From Acidobacteriaceae bacterium (GTDB taxonomy: Bacteria > Acidobacteriota > Terriglobia > Terriglobales > Acidobacteriaceae): a DNA stretch of 64,000 nucleotides. Made by a program: the position numbers and the translations under genes. The stretch covers positions 20,046-84,045 of the forward strand of contig PMYL01000013.1 in NCBI GenBank assembly GCA_003170825.1, in the 5' to 3' direction. The notes beneath the pieces are model-generated. The model worked only from the letters and a program-made list of their open reading frames with translations, was not told the DNA's origin and did not search any database. Positions 58,255 through 64,000 of this stretch are shown piece by piece (position 1 is the stretch's first letter; every line of letters begins with the position of its first letter).

Positions 58255-58256
58255 CG

Positions 58257-58886
58257 TTACTTCGAGTACAGTTCCACGATGAGCTGCTCGTTGATGGGCA
58301 GGTTAATGTCCTTGCGCTTGGGCAGAGAGAGCACGCGGCCGGTGAGGGTGTCGAAGTTCATCTCAAGCCATGCGGGCATGGGGTTTTGGGCAGCATACTG
58401 CGCGCCCTGCTCCACGATGATCAGCTTCTTGGCGCTTTCGCGGATGGCGATCTCGTCGCCCGCGTTCACCTGGTAAGAGGGAATGTTGACCTTGCGGCCG
58501 TTGACCGTGACATGGCCGTGACGGACCACCTGCCGAGCCTGACGCCGCGAGATGGCAAAGCCCAGCCGGAAGGCCACGTTGTCCAGACGGCGCTCCAGTT
58601 GCTGGATGAGCAGCTCACCGGTGACGCCGGCAGCGCGGTTGGCCTTCTCGTAGTATTCGCGGAACTGGCTTTCCAGCGTGAAGTACATGCGCTTGGCCTT
58701 CTGCTTTTCGTGCAGTTGCAGGCCGTAGCCCACAATCTTGGCCTTGCGATCCTTGCCGTGCATGCCGGGAGGAAAGTTGCGCTTCTCCAGGGGGCATCGG
58801 TCGGAGGCGCACTTGGCGCCCTTCAAAAAGAGCTTGGCGCCTTCGCGACGGCAAAGGCGGCAGACTGCTCCGGTATAACGAGCCAT
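58257..58886 (-). CDS. rpsD: 30S ribosomal protein S4
   Basis: S4, 209 residues, a primary 16S rRNA-binding protein. The N-terminal zinc-type block CRLCRREGAKLFLKG retains Cys residues, and the S4 RNA-binding domain RLDNVAFRLGFAISRRQARQVVRHGHVTVNGRKVN is clear in short pieces. The C-terminal block MPAWLEMNFDTLTGRVLSLP is typical. S4 also represses the alpha operon in E. coli; no pseudoknot is searched for here. Confidence 0.97.
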   Translation of the reverse strand: MARYTGAVCRLCRREGAKLFLKGAKCASDRCPLEKRNFPPGMHGKDRKAKIVGYGLQLHEKQKAKRMYFTLESQFREYYEKANRAAGVTGELLIQQLERRLDNVAFRLGFAISRRQARQVVRHGHVTVNGRKVNIPSYQVNAGDEIAIRESAKKLIIVEQGAQYAAQNPMPAWLEMNFDTLTGRVLSLPKRKDINLPINEQLIVELYSK

Positions 58887-58960
58887 TTCTTCTCCTGACT
58901 TCGGATGACGGCCGGTTTACGCGTCCGGAGGACATTTCGTCCCGGCCCTTATTAGCTTCT

Positions 58961-59051
58961 AGCTACTAGCCTCTGGCTTCTAGCTCTTTCCTTGTCGTCA
59001 TTGAGTCTTTCGACTTCCTACGAACAAGCTAGAAGCTAGAGGCTAGTAGCT
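58961..59051. repeat. Inverted repeat in the rpsK-rpsD spacer
   Basis: AGCTACTAGCCTCTGGCTTC and AGCTAGAAGCTAGAGGCTAG lie as 25-base arms (58961-58985 and 59027-59051), matching at all but one position, 41 bases apart. They include several AGCTTCTAG units. The region is transcribed with the operon and could fold into a long hairpin. Confidence 0.85.
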
Positions 59052-59058
59052 GCTTCTC

Positions 59059-59496
59059 TTACACTCTGCGCCGCTTGGGCGGACGGCAGCCGTTGTGCGG
59101 CACCGGCGTCACGTCGCGAATGGAGCGCACTTCGACGCCCGCCGCAGCCAGGGCGCGGATAGCCGACTCGCGGCCCGAACCCGGACCGGAGACCCGCACA
59201 TCCACCGCGCGCAAACCGTGATCGCGGGCCATGCTGGCGGCGTTCGAGGCCGCCTGCTGCGCCGCGAAGGGCGTGCCCTTGCGCGAGCCGCGGAAGCCCA
59301 GCGATCCCGAGCTCTTCCAGCTCAGCGTGTTGCCCACCGGGTCGGTAATGGTGACTATGGTGTTGTTGAACGTGGCCTGAACGTACGCAATGCCGAACGG
59401 CACATTCTTGCGCTCGCGCTTCTTGAACTTCTTGTTCTTGCCAGCCTTGCCGGTTCCAGTCTTGCCGGTACCGGGCTTCTGCTCTGGTTTCGCCAT
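59059..59496 (-). CDS. rpsK: 30S ribosomal protein S11
   Basis: S11, 145 residues. The core [20 protein letters not shown] and [47 protein letters not shown], cited by its short pieces PFAAQQAA and [10 protein letters not shown], and the ending [13 protein letters not shown] are standard. A Lys/Gly-rich N-terminal arm ([18 protein letters not shown]) is longer than in E. coli. The start overlaps the rpsM stop. Confidence 0.97.
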   Translation of the reverse strand: MAKPEQKPGTGKTGTGKAGKNKKFKKRERKNVPFGIAYVQATFNNTIVTITDPVGNTLSWKSSGSLGFRGSRKGTPFAAQQAASNAASMARDHGLRAVDVRVSGPGSGRESAIRALAAAGVEVRSIRDVTPVPHNGCRPPKRRRV

Positions 59497-59882
59497 TAGG
59501 TCTTACCCGTCGCTTTCTTCTTGCCGGCAATTGTTCCCTTGCGCGGTCCCTTGCGGGTGCGGGCGTTGGTGTGGGTGCGCTGGCCGCGCACCGGCAGCGA
59601 CCGCCGGTGACGGTTGCCGCGATAACTCTGGATGTCGATGAGGCGCTTGATGTGCATCTGGACGTCCTTGCGCAGGTCGCCCTCGACGTTCCCTTCGTCC
59701 TCGATCACCTGGCGGATGCGGTTAACCTCGTCCTCGCCCAGGTCCTGGACTTTCTTGAAGGGATCGACATTCGCCTTCTCCAGAATCTTGAGTGCGCGGG
59801 GATCCCCGATGCCGAAGATGTATGTGAGCGCGATCCGTGCCTGCTTGTTGCGGGGCAGATCGACGCCAGCAATACGTGCCAT
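59496..59882 (-). CDS. rpsM: 30S ribosomal protein S13
   Basis: S13, 128 residues, in the 30S head. [26 protein letters not shown] and [28 protein letters not shown] are typical. Its stop overlaps the rpsK start by one base (TAATG), showing translational coupling. Confidence 0.97.
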   Translation of the reverse strand: MARIAGVDLPRNKQARIALTYIFGIGDPRALKILEKANVDPFKKVQDLGEDEVNRIRQVIEDEGNVEGDLRKDVQMHIKRLIDIQSYRGNRHRRSLPVRGQRTHTNARTRKGPRKGTIAGKKKATGKT

Positions 59883-60039
59883 GGAAGATTCCTTTTGAAC
59901 TTCGGTTGTGTGCCCCCGGCCTCAGCCGGTTCGCACGGGTGTTGCGGGCGCCTCCAGAGGTTCATCGCAAGCCTTGACTCTGGCTAACTAGCCTCTTGCC
60001 GAATCGGCGGTTTGAGGGTTCCGCGTGTGCCAGGCTCGC

Positions 60040-60153
60040 TTAGCCCTGGCGCTGCTTGTGCTTTGCGTTCTCGCAGATCACCCGAACCACCCCACGGCGG
60101 GTGATGACCTTGCACTTGACGCAAATCTTCTTAACCGATGCTCGGACTTTCAT
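60040..60153 (-). CDS. rpmJ: 50S ribosomal protein L36
   Basis: Found by hand; too short for the ORF track. It reads [20 protein letters not shown] then [15 protein letters not shown], 37 residues with the zinc-binding C-x2-C and following Cys/His residues of the Zn-containing form. It lies between infA and rpsM, its usual place. Confidence 0.97.
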   Translation of the reverse strand: MKVRASVKKICVKCKVITRRGVVRVICENAKHKQRQG

Positions 60154-60206
60154 GGCTGCTGCCCTTCTCCGCGCATCCAAATCATGGCGCGGGTTATCAA
60201 GAAAAC

Positions 60207-60425
60207 CTACTTGTAGCGGTAAACGATCCGCCCGCGATTCAGGTCGTAGGGACTCAGCTCCACGGCCACGCGGTCGCCCGGCAGGATGCGGATGAAGTTC
60301 TTGCGCATCCGTCCCGAGACATGGGTCAGCACCTCGTGATTGTTCTCGAGCTTGACCTTGAACATGGCATTGGGCAGCGTCTCGGTGACCACCGCCATTA
60401 CCTCAATCGCATCTTCCTTCGACAA
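60207..60425 (-). CDS. infA: Translation initiation factor IF-1
   Basis: IF-1, 72 residues, one OB-fold domain. [66 protein letters not shown] are the standard sequence in short blocks. Located between map and rpmJ as usual. Confidence 0.97.
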   Translation of the reverse strand: MSKEDAIEVMAVVTETLPNAMFKVKLENNHEVLTHVSGRMRKNFIRILPGDRVAVELSPYDLNRGRIVYRYK

Positions 60426-60476
60426 ACCGCATCCACTTCCGGCGCTTCCGCGCCTTTGTGTTTTGGACCGAGTGCA

Positions 60477-61226
60477 CTACTCAGTCAAAACTCTCGCTCC
60501 GGTGGCCGTCACCGCCACCGTGTGCTCAAAATGAGCGCTCATGCTTCCGTCCTTGGCGACCGCCGTCCAGCCGTCCCCCAATACCTGGACGTCCGGCTTG
60601 CCGGCATTCACCATGGGCTCGATGGCAATCACCATCCCCGTGCGCAGCTTCATGCCGCGGCCCGCCTGGCCAAAGTTCGGCACCTGCGGGTCTTCGTGCA
60701 TGTGGACGCCGATGCCATGGCCCACAAATTCCCGCACCACCGAGAATCCCTCGGCCTCAACCACTCCTTGCACCGCGGCGCCCACATCGCCCAGGGTCGC
60801 CCCCGGCCGCACCGCCGCAATGCCCGCGTGCAGCGACCTTTCTGTCACCGCCAGCAAGCGCGCGGCGTCCGGACCGATCTCGCCCACCGGCACGGTGATG
60901 GCCGCATCGCCATAGTACCCGTCCACCACCGCCCCGAAATCGAGCGAAACGATATCCCCTTCCTTGAGGACCCGCTTGGGCGACGGTATGCCGTGCACCA
61001 CCTCGCTGTTGACTGAGGCGCACAGCACACAGGGAAACCCGTGGTAGCCCTTGAAGGCGGCCTTGACGCCCAACTCGGCGAGCCGGGTCTCCGCAGCCTT
61101 CTCCAGGTCGAGAGTCGTGGCGCCCGGCTTCACGCGGCTGCGCACCAACTCAAGCACTTCGCGGACCACCTGACCCGCGCGGCGCATCTTCTCGATCTCC
61201 TTGGACGACTTCAGTACCACCGCCAA
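60477..61226 (-). CDS. map: Methionine aminopeptidase, type I
   Basis: Removes the initiator Met from nascent proteins. 249 residues with metal ligands in VSLDFGAVVDGYYGDAA (two Asp), HGIGVHMHEDP (His), IAIEPMVN (Glu) and SMSAHFEHTVAV (Glu region). The start is a TTG at 61226 with GGAG about ten bases upstream; a GTG two codons on is possible. The 170-base spacer from adk may hold a promoter but none is clear. Confidence 0.96.
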   Translation of the reverse strand: MAVVLKSSKEIEKMRRAGQVVREVLELVRSRVKPGATTLDLEKAAETRLAELGVKAAFKGYHGFPCVLCASVNSEVVHGIPSPKRVLKEGDIVSLDFGAVVDGYYGDAAITVPVGEIGPDAARLLAVTERSLHAGIAAVRPGATLGDVGAAVQGVVEAEGFSVVREFVGHGIGVHMHEDPQVPNFGQAGRGMKLRTGMVIAIEPMVNAGKPDVQVLGDGWTAVAKDGSMSAHFEHTVAVTATGARVLTE

Positions 61227-61397
61227 CCGGTTGACTCCACTTCCGGCGCCTATATGCGCACAAACCCGCCGTCCGGCTGCACTATGGGCATTCCCAGGGA
61301 AACTGTGCCCTATCCAACTTCGTACAAGGTCCCCGCTCCCTGATGGTCGCGTCGACTTGAGTACAGTGGCTTCGGGATACTTTATCCCTGGTAATGC

Positions 61398-62114
61398 CTA
61401 CTCGCGCATCCGCTCGACGGCGGCAACGATTCCGGCCGCGATTGCTCCAATCGACCGGTCTCCATCCACTTCCGCGAAACGTCCCAGGTCCCGGTAATGC
61501 TCGACAACCGGGGCAGTCATGGCTTCGTAGGCGCGCATGCGCTCCTCGAAGACCTTCTCCGTGTCATCGGCTCGCTGGACCAGCGCCGCACCCTCAACGT
61601 CGCAAATTCCATCCCGTTTGGGCGGATTCACGTAGACGTTATAGATGGCCTGGCAGACAGGACAATTTCTGCGCCCGGTAACCCGGCGCAATAATTGATT
61701 ATAGTCCACATGGATGCTGACGGCAATCACCGGCAGCGCCTGGGTCTGAGTGGCCAGGCGGCCATCCAGCCAGCCGGCCTGCGGCAGCGTGCGCGGAAAA
61801 CCGTCCAGAATGTAACCATTGGCCGTGTCGGGCTGCTGGAGACGCACTGCCACCATTTCATTGACCAGCGAATCGGGAACCAACTCCCCGCGTCCCATGA
61901 TCTCCTTGGCCGTCCGGCCCAGCTCGGTGCCCTGAGCCACATTGGCGCGCAACAGGTCTCCGGTGGAGATCTGCGGAATCCCCCACAGTTTCACCAGTTC
62001 CTTGGCCTGTGTTCCCTTGCCCGCGCCCGGCGCGCCCAATAAAAGAATTGGGCCGGGAAGGGCCTTTCGACCCGTTGCCCGGCCTGTTTCAACTGCATTC
62101 GTAAATGAGGACAT
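61398..62114 (-). CDS. adk: Adenylate kinase
   Basis: Interconverts ATP+AMP and 2 ADP. 238 residues with the P-loop LLLGAPGAGKGTQA, the AMP-binding GDLLRA and GFPRTLPQA, and a long-form LID (RNCPVCQAIYNVYVNPPKRDGICDVEGAALVQRADD). The first zinc pair is CPVC; the second reads CDVE where CxxC is common. An 18-residue N-terminal arm (MSSFTNAVETGRATGRKA) is unusual for the family. The start overlaps the secY stop by one base. Confidence 0.96.
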   Translation of the reverse strand: MSSFTNAVETGRATGRKALPGPILLLGAPGAGKGTQAKELVKLWGIPQISTGDLLRANVAQGTELGRTAKEIMGRGELVPDSLVNEMVAVRLQQPDTANGYILDGFPRTLPQAGWLDGRLATQTQALPVIAVSIHVDYNQLLRRVTGRRNCPVCQAIYNVYVNPPKRDGICDVEGAALVQRADDTEKVFEERMRAYEAMTAPVVEHYRDLGRFAEVDGDRSIGAIAAGIVAAVERMRE

Positions 62115-63499
62115 TACCAGGTTTTCCTTCCGCGTATGCGACCGGAGCGCGGGGAAAAGCCGTCATAGTGCCGCATGATCAGCTGCGATTCGATCTGGTT
62201 GACGGTGTCCATGGCCACACCCACCACGATAAGCAGCGAGGTGCCGCCAAAGTAGAAGTTGACCCCCATGCCATGCGTCGTCCATGTCGGCAGACGCTCA
62301 AAAAGCCGGCCCACCAGGAACAGGTGATCCAGCCGGATGCCCGAGATCATCAGCGTGGGCACCAGCGAGATAATGATCAGATAGAGAGCTCCCACCAGCG
62401 TGATGCGGGTGAGAATATCGTTGATAAAGTCCGAGGTGCGCTTGCCGGGCCGGATGCCGGGAATGAACGAGCCCGACTTGCGGAAGTTGTCGGCAATGTC
62501 GTCCGGCTTCATCACGATGGAGATATAGAAGTAAGCGAAAAAGATGATGCCCAGCATGTAGAGCGCCTCATACCACGGTTCTCCGGGACGCACGGCTTCC
62601 ATGATGGGGTGGATAAAGCGGCTGTTCTGCGCCCACTCCGTCTGGCTCAATAGCATGGGCGCCGAGAGGATGGAACTGGCGAAGATGACCGGCATCACGC
62701 CGCCGGAGTTCACCTTGAGGGGCAGATGGCTGGATTGCCCGCCCATCATGCGGCGGCCCACGATGCGCCGCGCGCTCTGGATGGGAATGCGCCGCTCGCT
62801 CCGCTCCACAAAGACGATGAACGCCACCACGGCCGCCATGGCCACAACCAGCAGACCCACCGCCACAATGGTCAACGTGCCCCAGGCGTTGGTCTGGACC
62901 TTCGTCACCAGTTCGGCCACGCCGCGGGGCAGACCGGCGACGATGCCGGCAAAGATCAGCAGGCTCATGCCGTTGCCGATGCCGCGGTCGGTGATCTGCT
63001 CGCCCAGCCACATGATGAAGGCCGTGCCCGTTGTGAGCGTGAGGATGGTCATCAGGTCGAAGCCGATGCCCGGATTCAGCACCAGGCCCTGCTTGGTAAG
63101 GATGGCCGCGATGCCGATCGATTGCAGGGCTCCCAGAACCACGGTCATGTAGCGGGTCCACTGCGTGATCTTCCGCCGGCCCAGCTCGCCTTCCTTCTGG
63201 ATGCGCGCCAGGGGCTCGTAAACCACCGTGAGGAGCTGAAAGATGATCGAAGCCGTGATGTACGGCATGATGCCCAGGGCAAAGACGGTCATGCGGCGCA
63301 GGTTGCCGCCGCCGAACAGATCCATCAGGCCCAGGGCCGATCCGCTCTGTTGGCTGAAGAGCAGCTCCAACTGGTGGCCGTTTACGCCCGGCGTTGGAAT
63401 ATGCGAGCCCAGCCGGTAGACGGCCAGAATGCCGAGCATGAAGAGCACCCGCTTGCGCAGGTCGGGAATCCGGAAGATATTGAGAAACTTCTCAAGCAT
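62114..63499 (-). CDS. secY: Preprotein translocase subunit SecY
   Basis: Central channel subunit of the Sec translocon. 461 residues with about ten membrane segments; the plug region GLMDLFGGGNLRRMTVFALGIMPYITASII and C-terminal GIRPGKRTSDFIND are family landmarks, quoted here in short pieces LFGGGNLRRM and GIRPGKRT. It stands between rplO and adk, with a 98-base spacer to rplO. Confidence 0.97.
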   Translation of the reverse strand: MLEKFLNIFRIPDLRKRVLFMLGILAVYRLGSHIPTPGVNGHQLELLFSQQSGSALGLMDLFGGGNLRRMTVFALGIMPYITASIIFQLLTVVYEPLARIQKEGELGRRKITQWTRYMTVVLGALQSIGIAAILTKQGLVLNPGIGFDLMTILTLTTGTAFIMWLGEQITDRGIGNGMSLLIFAGIVAGLPRGVAELVTKVQTNAWGTLTIVAVGLLVVAMAAVVAFIVFVERSERRIPIQSARRIVGRRMMGGQSSHLPLKVNSGGVMPVIFASSILSAPMLLSQTEWAQNSRFIHPIMEAVRPGEPWYEALYMLGIIFFAYFYISIVMKPDDIADNFRKSGSFIPGIRPGKRTSDFINDILTRITLVGALYLIIISLVPTLMISGIRLDHLFLVGRLFERLPTWTTHGMGVNFYFGGTSLLIVVGVAMDTVNQIESQLIMRHYDGFSPRSGRIRGRKTW

Positions 63500-63597
63500 G
63501 TTTGGTTATCCGCTTCAGGGCGTTTGCCGCCACTCGAATCTCTGCCACTGATTATCTTACCCGCGAACGGTCCGCCGTGTCGCGCCTTTACCGCGCC

Positions 63598-64000
63598 CTA
63601 GGGCGCCGCGGGAGCTACCGGGCCGCCCGCTACCACGGCTTTGCCGCCGGCCTTTTCGATCTTCTCGACGGCCGATTTTGAAAACTTGTGCGCGTGGATG
63701 GTGATGGCTGCCGTCAGCTCGCCCGAGCCAAGAATCTTGATCAGCGCCTTCTTGCTCGAGGCCAGACCCAGCTTCTTGTAGTCGTCCAGGCCAATCTCGG
63801 TAACCGCCAGACCCGCGATATGCTCCACAAGCCGGTCCAGGTTCACCACCGTGTACTCGGTGCGGAAGATGTTCGTAAAACCGCGCTTGGGCAGCCGGCG
63901 GTGCAGCGGCATCTGGCCGCCCTCAAAGCCGCGCATCAGGCTGAAGCCGGTGCGGGAACCCTGGCCCTTGTGGCCGCGGGTCGAGGTCTTGCCCATGCCG
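63598..64000 (-). CDS. rplO: 50S ribosomal protein L15, 5' end beyond window
   Basis: L15 of the large subunit. Visible are [14 protein letters not shown], the family signature, [11 protein letters not shown] and [10 protein letters not shown]. The first visible Met (63996) is unlikely to be the start, since the signature normally lies about 30 residues in and the frame stays open to the edge (a Gly codon precedes it). The C-terminal tail is Ala/Pro/Gly-rich. Confidence 0.95.
   Translation of the reverse strand, partial: GMGKTSTRGHKGQGSRTGFSLMRGFEGGQMPLHRRLPKRGFTNIFRTEYTVVNLDRLVEHIAGLAVTEIGLDDYKKLGLASSKKALIKILGSGELTAAITIHAHKFSKSAVEKIEKAGGKAVVAGGPVAPAAP

Overview
The window looks like a chromosomal segment of a soil acidobacterium (class Terriglobia). 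The evidence is indirect: GC-rich DNA, a complete spc/alpha-type ribosomal tail, an RNase E/G whose S1 domain is split by a very long acidic insert, a DUF4424 protein, many PIN/AbrB and BrnT-type toxin-antitoxin pairs, and several families of short palindromic repeats between genes. This assignment is inference from gene content. No 16S gene is present and no database search could be run.

Layout, left to right. 0-10.7 kb: an RND efflux permease cut by the left edge, an alpha-glucan phosphorylase, a tightly packed minus-strand operon (PLP decarboxylase, aldose epimerase-like protein, galactokinase), a cold-shock protein with a long hairpin terminator, a GT87 membrane glycosyltransferase and a GT2 polyprenyl-phosphate glycosyltransferase followed by an in-frame gene remnant. 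10.8-20.1 kb: thrS, an NtrY/NtrX-like two-component pair whose regulator lacks GAFTGA, a PadR/CPBP-protease operon with a palindromic operator, and alanine dehydrogenase divergent from an Lrp/AsnC regulator. 20.2-23.5 kb: two tandem paralogues of an unrecognised single-pass membrane protein, the second with an 18-unit 36-bp in-frame repeat array, then a remnant of an aldehyde dehydrogenase gene. 23.6-34 kb: the cell-shape cluster mreB-mreC-mreD-mrdA-rodA and RNase E/G with a long repeat-filled leader.

34-54 kb is a patchwork: a VapBC module, two small unknown genes (one carrying a palindromic repeat inside its reading frame), an exported Xaa-Pro aminopeptidase, a second PLP decarboxylase, a DUF4424 protein, the rimP-nusA-infB translation/transcription operon, a compositionally distinct TcmP/DUF5131 two-gene cassette, a long acyl-CoA dehydrogenase, a secreted unknown protein, an AbrB/PIN pair, a membrane GT2 and a BrnT-like module whose toxin frame is broken. 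54-64 kb: guaB and a VanZ-like gene, then on the minus strand, in transcription order, rplO, secY, adk, map, infA, rpmJ, rpsM, rpsK, rpsD, a small membrane-protein gene, rpoA and rplQ, closed by a strong intrinsic terminator.

The strongest candidates for something little described are the TcmP/DUF5131 cassette bracketed by palindromes, the tandem paralogues with the 12-residue repeat array, and the mobility of the short palindromic repeats, one of which sits in frame inside a membrane-protein gene. No tRNA, rRNA, complete insertion sequence or CRISPR array was seen.
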